Of a stretch of DNA of 31,712 bases, positions 15,015-22,066 are shown piece after piece (the stretch's first letter is position 1; each line of letters starts with the position of its first letter). The stretch is from IMG/VR virus record IMGVR_UViG_3300025120_000293, positions 1 through 31,712 of that record; one strand, written 5' to 3'. The notes under the pieces were generated by a model, which had not been told where the DNA came from, did not search any database, and saw only the letters and a list, made by a program, of their open reading frames with translations. The position numbers and the translations under genes are program-made. The stretch comes from a virus.

Positions 15015-15052
15015 GCAATATAAAGAATATTTTACAATATAAAAAATATTTT
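15015..15052. repeat. Tandem 19-nt AT-rich repeat, putative operator
   Basis: Bases 15015..15033 and 15034..15052 are two direct copies of a 19-base unit that differ at only two positions (CAATATAAA-A/G-AATATTTT pattern). The repeat lies 22 bases upstream of the ATG at 14993. A similar element occurs at 22554..22581, before the first early gene. The placement suggests a protein-binding or promoter site. No full TAnnTTTG box is present in this gap. Confidence 0.6.
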
Positions 15053-15094
15053 ATGTAAATAATTGCTAACTAATTGATAATCAATGAGAATAAT

Positions 15095-15268
15095 TTATTC
15101 TTCTTCGTTAGAAGTATAGTAATTTATGTTGATTATTACAAAGAAAAATATGATTTGTATGGTGTGTCGTAGATCATCGGCTATATATTCCAATCCCTCA
15201 ATATCTTCGTTAGAGTAGTTAAAACCTATTCCAAAACCCCTCATAACCGATATGCTTACATCAAACAT
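15095..15268 (-). CDS. Small hypothetical protein (57 aa)
   Basis: The ATG at 15268 opens a 57-codon frame ending at 15095. The product begins MFDVSISVMRGFGIGFNY, has an acidic SNEDIEGLEYIADDLRH, then a hydrophobic TIQIIFFFVIIN and an acidic end (SNEEE). The hydrophobic stretch could be a buried strand or a short membrane contact. A full -7 box (15273..15280) lies 4 bases before the start, in the same arrangement as at several other genes, which supports a real gene. The methyltransferase gene ends 19 bases upstream. The family is unknown. Confidence 0.6.
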   Translation of the reverse strand: MFDVSISVMRGFGIGFNYSNEDIEGLEYIADDLRHTIQIIFFFVIININYYTSNEEE

Positions 15269-15272
15269 ATTA

Positions 15273-15280
15273 CAAAGTTA
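15273..15280 (-). promoter_or_regulatory. Candidate -7 box (TAACTTTG) 4 nt before ATG 15268
   Basis: It reads TAACTTTG TAAT ATG on the minus strand, a full TAnnTTTG match with the same 4-base spacing as the boxes at 9650, 14288, 23922 and 29810. No -33 TTTG is seen. Confidence 0.45.
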
Positions 15281-15287
15281 AAACAAT

Positions 15288-16142
15288 TTAATTCTTTTTA
15301 AATATTAAAATATTTTGATGAACTTTTACTAATTTTTTAGATTTCATATTACCATTTGCTCTCATAGATGCACTTGCTATTGTGTTAAGCAATATTCCCT
15401 CATTATAATATTTCATTCCACATTCTTGAAATGCTTTAATTGTATCTGGCACAAAACCAACATAATCACCCTTTTTATCTCTATATTCACCAACAACAAA
15501 ACAAGCAAAACCATTATCTTTTAATAAATTGCAACTTTTACTTATTATGCTTTTATATATATTGTAAAATTGATTATAATTCATATTAGAAATATCATCT
15601 TCTAAATCACTATATTTTTCTAAATTACCATAAGGTGGACAAGAAAATACAAAATCAAATTTTTTATTGAATCTATTTAATATTTTATTGCTATCGCCAA
15701 CATACCAATTAGGTTGATTGGTTATTGGTAATATATCTAAACCTTGCTCTCTATTAGAATCAACTTGTTCTTGTCTTAATTCTATTCCAGTATAGTTAAA
15801 ATTTAAATAATTTGCAACAATACCACGAACACTACCACCTGCAAATGGGTCTAAAATACTTCCATTTTTTGGGCAAAACCAATGATAAATAACCTCACAT
15901 AACGCTGGATCAAATATTGATGTGTATTTTGTAGTGTTTTGGCGTTTACTTATGGTGTCCATATTAATAACCGAAGCATCTCTGCCTAATTCACTTTTAA
16001 TACCTAATTTTTTCCATTGGTTTTTTCTTCTTTGCCAATTTCCACTTTTCGTATCTAAAACACTAAATGGTGGTTCAATAAACTTATCCCTTAATATTAC
16101 ATCTTTTATTATAGGATTTCCAAATAAATCTAATTCTTTCAT
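15288..16142 (-). CDS. DNA methyltransferase (amino-methyltransferase, N6-adenine or N4-cytosine)
   Basis: A 284-residue enzyme. The SAM-binding motif I is DPFAGGS at residues 98 to 104, with GIELRQEQVDSN after it. The catalytic motif IV is SCPPY at 167 to 171. Motif I comes before motif IV, as in the alpha/gamma order, and the target-recognition region is probably the N-terminal 75 residues or the segment after SCPPYGNLEKYS. The C-terminal VKVHQNILIFKK is common in these DNA methylases. No cognate restriction gene is adjacent, so it is an orphan methyltransferase. It may protect phage DNA from host restriction or mark it for packaging or regulation. It follows the primase-helicase gene after 9 bases. 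Confidence 0.9.
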   Translation of the reverse strand: MKELDLFGNPIIKDVILRDKFIEPPFSVLDTKSGNWQRRKNQWKKLGIKSELGRDASVINMDTISKRQNTTKYTSIFDPALCEVIYHWFCPKNGSILDPFAGGSVRGIVANYLNFNYTGIELRQEQVDSNREQGLDILPITNQPNWYVGDSNKILNRFNKKFDFVFSCPPYGNLEKYSDLEDDISNMNYNQFYNIYKSIISKSCNLLKDNGFACFVVGEYRDKKGDYVGFVPDTIKAFQECGMKYYNEGILLNTIASASMRANGNMKSKKLVKVHQNILIFKKN

Positions 16143-16151
16143 ATTTTTTTT

Positions 16152-17825
16152 TTAAAAAGGTATATTATCTTTTATTACTTCAAACCTTTGTTTGTCTTTA
16201 TCTATTTCTTTATAAACACCCCCATTGTGAAAGTCGGGTGCTACCATAAAATCGCCTTGTTTACCATTCTCTTTTCTTTTAACCTTTTGCACATATATTT
16301 GAACACTATCGCTATCATATATGGTTTTTTGTCCAAGATTACGATAAACAGTTATACAATTATATGCCTTGTTAAAAAAGTCAGATGATTGAGAAATATC
16401 ATAAGGATTCGGTACTCTATACTTTCCATCAACACTTTCCATCTTTCTTGGGTGTGCTACTAAAAACAAATGAGTATTGGTTTGTTGGCAGAATTGGGTT
16501 ATTTCCGATAATAGTTTTCCTACATAAGTAAAATCTCGTTGAGCAGAATGGTCTAACATATTATAAGGATCAATCACACATACATTTACACCTTTTTGGA
16601 ATACAAGTTGCTTAAAAGCATCTAAAATGCCTTTTAGGGTTAAGTTTTCAATGTCTATTCGAACAAAGAAAAAGTGTTCCTCTATAAATGTTTTTGTATT
16701 GTTTAAATCTTGTGTGGTACATTCTTTCTCATTTATCTTATTTGCTAACCTTTTTATATGCGATTCATAAGGGAATGATTCAGGTGAAAACATTGCTACT
16801 CTAAAGTTTTCTTGTAATGCAAGATTAACACATATTTGGTCGATGACATCTGACTTTCCTGCATTTGGAATCCCTGTGCATACAGTCCATTCTCCGAAGC
16901 TAATGTTATAATACTCATTAGAGTTTCCCAATCGCACATTATAATTCTTGATTCCATTCTCATTAAAGTTTAAAACACTTTCCCAAATATCGTTAATATT
17001 TAGAACACCCTCTATCGGAAAGTTCTTTGCTTTACTAACAACTTCTCGAAGTTCACTTGCACCTTTGTTGATTAATATATCGTTAGCATCTTTATAATCG
17101 CCAAATTCAACATACTTACACCTACCTTGTCCAAATCTTCTTGCAAGTTCACCTCGAAGTGATAATCCTGCTTGGTCATTATCTGTGCATAATATAATCT
17201 CTGTTTTATCCACAAAGTATTCCCAACAGTTATCAAGATATTCTAATCGTTGTGATCCTTTAGATGCACCATTAGGAACTGAACAAACACTATAAAGACC
17301 TGCTTCGTGTAATGATAAAGCATCTATTTCGCCCTCAACAATATAAATCTTTTCCATTTCCTTGATATTATCAAGACCATAAAAGATAAGTTCAGCATCT
17401 TTAAAAAGTTTAAAGTTCTTTTGTCCATCACGATACTTGATGTTTATTAGTTGCTTTTCACGATAGTAATTAAAGTTGATTGCTATTCTTTCTTTTTTGA
17501 CTTGTGGAAAATACTCTATGGATTCGCTAATGTTCCAATTAACGATTGTGGTTTCAGATATACCTCTTTTAGCAAACCACTTTAAAGTTTTCTCCGATAG
17601 TTCAGATTTAACCTCGATTGGTTTTACATATTCTTTTTTTTGTTGAAGATTAACATTACCACTATATCCGCAATGATGACAGTTGAATAAACCTTTTGGT
17701 TCATTTATGGATAAGCACCTTTCTGTTTTCTTTTTTCTTGTGCTACTGCACTTTGGGCAAGTAGTGTGGAACTCCCCTTGCTTGAAACCGATGTCGATTC
17801 CAAAATCTAAAAATTTATCTTTCAT
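16152..17825 (-). CDS. DNA primase-helicase (Toprim plus DnaB-like)
   Basis: A 557-residue bifunctional replication protein similar in layout to T7 gp4. A zinc-binding N-terminus has C23/C26 and C49/C52 (CPKC, CHHC). The Toprim part shows VEGEIDAL at 163 to 170 and TDNDQAG at 214 to 220, the acidic metal sites of primases. The DnaB/RecA-type ATPase has Walker A GIPNAGKS at 318 to 325, Walker B VCVIDP at 415 to 420 and HLFLVAHPRKM as the later sensor motif. It would unwind DNA and make primers at the fork. No DNA polymerase gene is present, so host polymerase is probably used. Its start overlaps the stop of the preceding gene by 11 bases. Confidence 0.95.
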   Translation of the reverse strand: MKDKFLDFGIDIGFKQGEFHTTCPKCSSTRKKKTERCLSINEPKGLFNCHHCGYSGNVNLQQKKEYVKPIEVKSELSEKTLKWFAKRGISETTIVNWNISESIEYFPQVKKERIAINFNYYREKQLINIKYRDGQKNFKLFKDAELIFYGLDNIKEMEKIYIVEGEIDALSLHEAGLYSVCSVPNGASKGSQRLEYLDNCWEYFVDKTEIILCTDNDQAGLSLRGELARRFGQGRCKYVEFGDYKDANDILINKGASELREVVSKAKNFPIEGVLNINDIWESVLNFNENGIKNYNVRLGNSNEYYNISFGEWTVCTGIPNAGKSDVIDQICVNLALQENFRVAMFSPESFPYESHIKRLANKINEKECTTQDLNNTKTFIEEHFFFVRIDIENLTLKGILDAFKQLVFQKGVNVCVIDPYNMLDHSAQRDFTYVGKLLSEITQFCQQTNTHLFLVAHPRKMESVDGKYRVPNPYDISQSSDFFNKAYNCITVYRNLGQKTIYDSDSVQIYVQKVKRKENGKQGDFMVAPDFHNGGVYKEIDKDKQRFEVIKDNIPF

Positions 17826-18126
17826 TATGTGTATTTAAAATATATTTAGGAACTCTTTTTTCAATTATTTCTAATAAAACAATCATTTGCTTTTCACTTA
17901 AACCTTTTTTAGATGTAATTAATCTATAAATGTCTTTAACAAATTTATTAGTAAAGTCATCATAATTATTCCCCAATATGTAGTGGATTTTAAAAAACTC
18001 TTTTTCTTTAATTCTAAAACAACCCATTAAATCAGTTTCGTAATCTAATAGCTTTTTATAACCTTTAGTTTTTTTTAATTCTTTTTTTAAATATTTATTT
18101 TCTCTTTTTAGTGTTTTATCTTTCAT
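17815..18126 (-). CDS. Hypothetical coiled-coil-type protein (103 aa)
   Basis: From ATG 18126 the product begins MKDKTLKRENKYLKKELKKT, a strongly charged helix likely to form a coiled coil. The remainder is helical (FFKIHYILGNNYDDFTNKFVKDIYRLI, SEKQMIVLLEIIEKRV). An earlier in-frame ATG at 18156 would overlap the upstream gene by 41 bases. The later one gives an 11-base overlap identical in form to the junction at 17815..17825, so I chose it. The location before the primase-helicase suggests a replication accessory role, but no family is recognised. Confidence 0.6.
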   Translation of the reverse strand: MKDKTLKRENKYLKKELKKTKGYKKLLDYETDLMGCFRIKEKEFFKIHYILGNNYDDFTNKFVKDIYRLITSKKGLSEKQMIVLLEIIEKRVPKYILNTHNER

Positions 18127-18445
18127 TAAAGTTTTCTTTATAATTATTCCTTTCAACTTCTAATTTATAAAAATTAAATGATTGCATACCAATAATATGG
18201 GCATCGGTTGGTACAAAATATTGCCAACCCTTTGACATACCTCTATTGAGATAGTAGAAAAAGAAAACTGCTTTCTTTCCAGTGTTCTTTTTAAATATTA
18301 CCGAAGCCGTATGATCTGACATTGGAATAACCTCAACAACTTTAAACAGTTCATTGTTAAAATTACCCTCACGATTCTTTTTAGAAAAGTTATCGGCTAC
18401 GACCTCAGCTTTTGCTTTAAGTTCTTTGACAAGAGATTTATTCAT
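18116..18445 (-). CDS. Hypothetical early protein (109 aa)
   Basis: A 109-residue soluble protein. The N-terminal part is charged and helical (LVKELKAKAEVVADNFSKKN), followed by VVEVIPMSDHTASVIFKKNTGKKAVFFFYYLNRG and then GWQYFVPTDAHIIGMQSF. The compact aromatic block W-Q-Y-F-V-P-T-D-x-H looks like a conserved core and is likely functional, but the fold is not known to me. The gene is tightly packed between the dNTP-diphosphohydrolase-like gene (8-base overlap) and the coiled-coil gene, within the replication operon. Confidence 0.65.
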   Translation of the reverse strand: MNKSLVKELKAKAEVVADNFSKKNREGNFNNELFKVVEVIPMSDHTASVIFKKNTGKKAVFFFYYLNRGMSKGWQYFVPTDAHIIGMQSFNFYKLEVERNNYKENFNER

Positions 18446-18743
18446 CGTTCATCTCTAAAAACTTCTCCAATGCACCAAGTGTTCTCCAGGCAGCTTTACC
18501 AAGATGTAATAATCCATCTTCATCTAATGGTTCTTCTGTGTGGTCTATTAAATGCCTTACACAAGCATCTAATTCATCTTTAGATTTTTCCCTATCCCAA
18601 TGAAGTGGTGTTCCTGGATTGTGTTGTTCATTTCCAACATAACTTACTTTAGAAACATATCTGATTGCTTTTGGAAAATATTTTAGAACTCCTGAAAAAA
18701 CAGGAATTTCTTTTCTTTCTTGATGTTTATTCTTTTTACTCAT
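18438..18743 (-). CDS. dATP/dGTP diphosphohydrolase-like protein (DUF5664 type)
   Basis: A 101-residue protein that fits the DUF5664 pattern: GVLKYFPKAIRYVSKVSYVGNEQHNPGTPLHW, then DREKSKDELDACVRHLIDH, then LDEDGLLHLGKAAWRTLGALEKFLE. Key residues are the H-N-P-G, D-R-x-K-S, R-H-x-x-D and D-x-D-G-x-x-H-x-x-x-x-A-W-R groups, which suit a MazG-like all-helical phosphohydrolase with a metal site. From memory, relatives hydrolyse dATP/dGTP, and one branch serves phages with 2-aminoadenine DNA. No PurZ or other partner gene is in this window, so a simple nucleotide-pool role is also possible. It overlaps both neighbours (4 and 8 bases). Confidence 0.75.
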   Translation of the reverse strand: MSKKNKHQERKEIPVFSGVLKYFPKAIRYVSKVSYVGNEQHNPGTPLHWDREKSKDELDACVRHLIDHTEEPLDEDGLLHLGKAAWRTLGALEKFLEMNDE

Positions 18744-19423
18744 ATATTTATTTGTTTTAGATTCTTACCAAATTTGGCTTCGAATAGGTTAATGTATTTC
18801 AAACCATCTTTATTTTTCTTTCTAAGTTTTAAAATGGTCAAAAAATTGTTTTTCCAAAAATCATCTGATCTAACTTTTTGGACTATGTAATAAACTTTTC
18901 TTGGTGAATATCCATCTAACCTTTCAAGTTTATCAATACAATCAATCCAAGCCTTTTTATCGGCTTGTGTTTTGGGTTGGGTTTGAATTGGAAATAACTC
19001 ACATATTGGTTCAAATGATTTTAAAACCATATCTGAAAATTCTTTCTTCTTATATTCTAATGTATTATTATTTATATTAGTATATATATTATCCTGGTGA
19101 TTATCTTCTATAGGGGGTGCATTTTTTTTCACTACCTCACGAAAATTTATGATGTATATTTCACGACTTTCAATTTCCTTTGAATTTTCTTTATAAGTCA
19201 TTTTTAATTTAATATATTTTCTTGTTTTTAATTGTCCAATCCAATCGGTAATTGATCTTGTTTTCACACCATATAAGTCAGCAAAATATTTATTTCTTGC
19301 AAAACAAAAACCTTTCTCATTACATAGGGCAGTAATTTCGCCATATAATAATTTGGCATTAGGGGTTAGTGTTTGGTCATATCTGACAAATGCAGGTATG
19401 ATAGCGTAATAACTTTTTTTCAT
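18740..19423 (-). CDS. Replication initiation / replisome organiser-like HTH protein
   Basis: A 227-residue protein whose N-terminal 100 residues form a winged HTH of the HTH_36 type: YYAIIPAFVRYDQTLTPNAKLLYGEITALCNEKGFCFARNKYFADLYGVKTRSITDWIGQLKTRKYI. A polar linker with many Asn (IYTNINNNTLEY) leads to a C-terminal helical region with KKAWIDCIDKLERLDGYSPRKVYYIVQKVRSDDFWKNNFLTILKLRKKN. This region resembles the C-terminal domains of phage replisome organisers. Such proteins bind the phage origin and recruit the helicase. The primase-helicase gene four places downstream fits this role. It follows the 84-residue gene after 7 bases and overlaps the DUF5664-like gene by 4 bases (ATGA). Confidence 0.8.
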   Translation of the reverse strand: MKKSYYAIIPAFVRYDQTLTPNAKLLYGEITALCNEKGFCFARNKYFADLYGVKTRSITDWIGQLKTRKYIKLKMTYKENSKEIESREIYIINFREVVKKNAPPIEDNHQDNIYTNINNNTLEYKKKEFSDMVLKSFEPICELFPIQTQPKTQADKKAWIDCIDKLERLDGYSPRKVYYIVQKVRSDDFWKNNFLTILKLRKKNKDGLKYINLFEAKFGKNLKQINI

Positions 19424-19430
19424 TTAATCT

Positions 19431-19685
19431 TTACAGGTTTTCGGTAATGTTTTTTATTTCATTACAAAATTTTCTCAATCTATCGTACATAAGCTGCACA
19501 TCTTCGTTTGAGATTTCTTCATCTTCAAACTTTAAAAACAATGCTTCAATTAATAGATCAAACTCAACTTTGGTAAGCGAACCGATATATGTATAGTTTT
19601 CAAAATCCTCAAAATTATGAATAACAGTATATCGAATCCTTTGCTTAGATTCCGACCAATAAACCATTTTATAACTCTGAATCAT
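19431..19685 (-). CDS. Hypothetical early protein (84 aa)
   Basis: An 84-residue acidic protein (KQRIRYTVIHNFEDFENYTYIGSL, then TKVEFDLLIEALFLKFEDEEIS, then VQLMYDRLRKFCNEIKNI). It looks like a short strand pair followed by two or three helices. An alternative start at MVYWSESK (ATG 19667), just after the stop of the DnaA-like/VRR gene, would avoid the 17-base overlap, and the sequence does not decide between the two. It is placed between two replication genes. The family is not recognised. Confidence 0.6.
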   Translation of the reverse strand: MIQSYKMVYWSESKQRIRYTVIHNFEDFENYTYIGSLTKVEFDLLIEALFLKFEDEEISNEDVQLMYDRLRKFCNEIKNITENL

Positions 19686-20343
19686 TGGGTTTTGATAAAT
19701 AAAGGTCTATAATTTCAATAGTTTTATCGTAGTCATTTGTCCAATGACACTCCCAGTTCTCTTTTCTTAATCTATCTAAAGTTTCTTTTTGACTATCGGT
19801 TGGTTTGTTATACCCAATCTTTAATTCGATTGCCAAACCATACCTACCAGTTCCACCACCCCTAAATATTAGTATATCAGGAACTCCTGCTTTACCACCT
19901 AAATATTTAAACTTAAATCTTTCAAATGGACTTCTTTTCCCCTCATTTGCAACGTGAATTGCATAAACATTAGGATATTGAAAAGCTAAATACTCCATTA
20001 CACTATGTTGTAATTTATCTTCTTTACTTAAATATTTATCAAATGGATTTGCCAACTTATCTATATTTTTTAAACATATTGATTTTAAAGTTAAGTAATT
20101 ATTTTGGGTTGATTTATTATATTCAATCAAAAAGTTAAATTGTTTATGTCCATTAACTACTGTGGCGTGATTTAAATTAACAGTTTTTCCTAATTTTTCA
20201 TAAGTTGCACCTGGCACTAATTCTCTTGATAAACTGTAATAAATACCCCTTGCATCAACATAAACTTGTTGCCTTGTTTTTTTAGAAATGTCAATTTGAA
20301 AATATTGATTGACTATATCTTTTATTGTGTTTAAATCTTTCAT
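19669..20343 (-). CDS. DnaA domain IV-like DNA-binding domain fused to a VRR-NUC nuclease
   Basis: The 224-residue product (from ATG 20343, which overlaps the RecE-like stop by 4 bases as ATGA; an ATG at 20355 is also in frame) has two domains. The first 75 residues match DnaA domain IV: IKDIVNQYFQIDI, then VDARGIYYSLSREL and YEKLGKTVNLNHATVVNGH, which corresponds to the DnaA D-H-T-T-V-x-H signature. The second domain is VRR-NUC-like, with NEGKRSPFERFKFKYLGG, KAGVPDILIF and LAIELKIGYNKPTDSQKETL, giving the PD...ExK-type catalytic Asp, Glu and Lys. It could cut DNA at or near DnaA-box-like sites, or trim recombination intermediates. The fusion is unusual to me, so the biochemical role is inference. 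Confidence 0.85.
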   Translation of the reverse strand: MKDLNTIKDIVNQYFQIDISKKTRQQVYVDARGIYYSLSRELVPGATYEKLGKTVNLNHATVVNGHKQFNFLIEYNKSTQNNYLTLKSICLKNIDKLANPFDKYLSKEDKLQHSVMEYLAFQYPNVYAIHVANEGKRSPFERFKFKYLGGKAGVPDILIFRGGGTGRYGLAIELKIGYNKPTDSQKETLDRLRKENWECHWTNDYDKTIEIIDLYLSKPNDSEL

Positions 20344-21134
20344 CTTTTTTTCCAACCTTTTAAAATTATAGTACCATCATCATCAAAATCTTGGGATTGA
20401 TACCCAGTTTGAATACCTTTTTCTTTATATAGTTTCCAAAATGTAAATGCTCTTTCAAAATCTAATTCAGCATTTTCAAGAAATACATCATCTAATTTAT
20501 AAACCTCGACTCCGTATGGGTGATTTGTTTCACAAGCTATAAATCGAAACCTTGATGGATCAATGCCCAACATAAAGCAGTAAAAATATGATTGTAGGTG
20601 GTAATTCCTTGACTTTATATCGAAGATAAATTTTTCAGGTGAACTATCTTGACAAGTTTTTATATCGCTAATCCAATCATCACCCATACAATCAGGTCTT
20701 ACTCGAACTGGTATGCCTTGATAAGTTCCATAATGAGAAACCTCAATTTTACCCTTTGACCATTTTTTAACCTTGTCATTGCTAATAAAGTTTTTGTGGA
20801 TTCCTCGTATGATATTATCCTCATCTTCATCTAAAGCCACCTTGCCTTTGTTCTTTTCGATTAGCATTGCTTTTAATTCTTTGTCATCTTTTTTTCTTAG
20901 ATCAAGTTTTGGAAGAACATAATATTCTTTTTTAAATGCTTCAATGCCCTCATAACAAATTGTGTGTACGGCATTACCCCTTGTCATAAATTTAGTTGTC
21001 TTAATGGGTTTGCGATTGACATAGTGCCAAACTGATTTCTCTGCTATGTATTTTAAACTACTTGCAGATATTGAATCTTTTGAGTGGTACTCCTCAATAC
21101 TATCATTTTTTACTTCTAAGTTTTCTATTTTCAT
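20340..21134 (-). CDS. RecE-like exonuclease (PD-(D/E)XK)
   Basis: A 264-residue nuclease of the RecE/DUF3799 type (PF12684 as I recall). The N-terminus has YHSKDSISASSLKYIAEKS and MTRGNAVHTICYEG, with the family His H57. The active site is made by E131 (KIEVSHYG), D148 (RPDCMG), D157-x-K159 (SDIKT) and Q181/Y183 (NYHLQSYFY). With the ERF annealing protein (21573..22064) and SSB-like protein (21284..21571) it gives a full single-strand annealing recombination set: the nuclease makes 3' overhangs, ERF anneals and SSB protects. The gene overlaps the small coiled-coil gene at its 5' end and the DnaA-like/VRR gene at its 3' end. Confidence 0.9.
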   Translation of the reverse strand: MKIENLEVKNDSIEEYHSKDSISASSLKYIAEKSVWHYVNRKPIKTTKFMTRGNAVHTICYEGIEAFKKEYYVLPKLDLRKKDDKELKAMLIEKNKGKVALDEDEDNIIRGIHKNFISNDKVKKWSKGKIEVSHYGTYQGIPVRVRPDCMGDDWISDIKTCQDSSPEKFIFDIKSRNYHLQSYFYCFMLGIDPSRFRFIACETNHPYGVEVYKLDDVFLENAELDFERAFTFWKLYKEKGIQTGYQSQDFDDDGTIILKGWKKR

Positions 21135-21243
21135 TTTTAAGTTCTTTTATTTCTTTTTCTAATTGTTTATTTTTTTCTTCTTCTAATTTCAGCTTTTCAT
21201 CGTAGTTAGCTAAAATATTGTGATATAATATGTGTTCATTCAT
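21103..21243 (-). CDS. Small coiled-coil protein (46 aa)
   Basis: The ATG at 21243 starts a 46-codon frame that ends in TGA 21103. The product is MNEHILYHNILANYDEKLKL followed by a long run of Glu and Lys (EEEKNKQLEKEIKELKNENR) and a basic end. Hydrophobic residues recur about every seventh position, so it is probably a coiled coil. It overlaps the RecE-like gene by 32 bases and directly follows terminator 21255..21281. It might be an accessory to the nuclease or a small leader. No family is recognised, so the call is moderate. Confidence 0.5.
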   Translation of the reverse strand: MNEHILYHNILANYDEKLKLEEEKNKQLEKEIKELKNENRKLRSKK

Positions 21244-21254
21244 AATATTGTATT

Positions 21255-21281
21255 AAAAAAGGGGGTGATTAACCCCCTTAA
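21255..21281 (-). terminator. Rho-independent terminator after the SSB-like gene
   Basis: On the minus strand AAGGGGGT pairs with ACCCCCTT around TAATC and is followed by TTTT. It lies 3 bases after the SSB-like stop at 21284. It would reduce readthrough into the RecE-like and replication genes, so the SSB/ERF transcript may be more abundant. Confidence 0.85.
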
Positions 21282-21283
21282 AG

Positions 21284-21571
21284 TTAGAATGGTAAGTCAT
21301 CATCTTGCTCTGCAATAACAGGTATAGATTCTGATTTAACTTCTTTTTGCTGCATATCATTTGTCTTGCCATTGCCAAGATAATTTGTTTTTGCACCACC
21401 ATCTCTTTCTTCTTTTGTTTGAGATTGTGCTATTGCAACATTGTTATTGAACTGGTCAGGTTCATCATTTACAAAAAGAACTAAATTTAAATAAGTTCCT
21501 TTTTGACCTTTTATAAGTTTTGATTTATCAATTTTAGATAAATTAATACTTGCAGTAATTGTTCGTGCCAT
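21284..21571 (-). CDS. Single-stranded DNA-binding protein-like
   Basis: A 95-residue protein. ARTITASINLSKIDKSKLIKG and YLNLVLFVNDEPDQFNNNVAIAQ look like the strands of an OB fold, followed by QTKEERDGGAKTNYLGNGK. The end is QDDDLPF, the acidic tail with terminal Phe typical of SSB proteins, which recruits partner enzymes. Direct homologues of this short type are common in Bacteroidota phages. With ERF upstream (gap of 1 base) and the RecE-like nuclease downstream, it completes the recombination set. It is shorter than cellular SSB, so it is likely a phage-specific SSB family. Confidence 0.8.
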   Translation of the reverse strand: MARTITASINLSKIDKSKLIKGQKGTYLNLVLFVNDEPDQFNNNVAIAQSQTKEERDGGAKTNYLGNGKTNDMQQKEVKSESIPVIAEQDDDLPF

Positions 21572-21572
21572 A

Positions 21573-22064
21573 TTATATTTTGTTATGATAAACTTTTTTA
21601 TTTTGATTTACAGAAGTTATTGATCTGCTTTGATTTATTGTTTTTCCCGATGCTTGGTTTGCATCATCATCTTTAGTTCTAATTCCTATCAATCCTTGTA
21701 AAGTAAATCTTCTAAAATAAGTGATTGTGCTTCCAAGTTTTTGAGGATCAGATACAGGTTGTAATTCTAAACTTGATGATTTAGATTGTCCTGTTTCAAC
21801 ACAAGTCAAAATAGTAAAAACTTTACCATCTTTCATTGGTTGTTCAATACACACTTTATATTTATTTAATAAAGGTTGTAATTGTTCTAACATCGCATTG
21901 ATGTCTGCATAATTAGATTTAAAAAAAGGATTATTAGCATCTTTTATAATAGCTTCAATCTCATTTTGAATTCTAAATATTTTAAGATTGATACTCCAAT
22001 TTGGAAAATCCATCTTTTTAACAACTGTCTTTTTAGGAGTTGTCGTAGCTTTCTCTTTATTCAT
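21573..22064 (-). CDS. erf: ERF-family single-strand annealing protein
   Basis: A 163-residue recombinase of the ERF family (PF04404). The diagnostic part is FRIQNEIEAIIKDANNPFFKSNYADINAMLEQLQPLLNKY, then MKDGKVFTILTCVETGQSKSSSLEL, then QKLGSTITYFRRFTLQGLIGIRTKDDDAN. The S-x-Y-A-x-I and ITY.RR..L..L.GI elements are strongly conserved. It anneals complementary single strands during phage recombination and circularisation of terminally redundant DNA. The N-terminal 25 residues (TTTPKKTVVKKM) are a basic unstructured tail. It is the third gene of the early operon. Confidence 0.93.
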   Translation of the reverse strand: MNKEKATTTPKKTVVKKMDFPNWSINLKIFRIQNEIEAIIKDANNPFFKSNYADINAMLEQLQPLLNKYKVCIEQPMKDGKVFTILTCVETGQSKSSSLELQPVSDPQKLGSTITYFRRFTLQGLIGIRTKDDDANQASGKTINQSRSITSVNQNKKVYHNKI

Positions 22065-22066
22065 TA

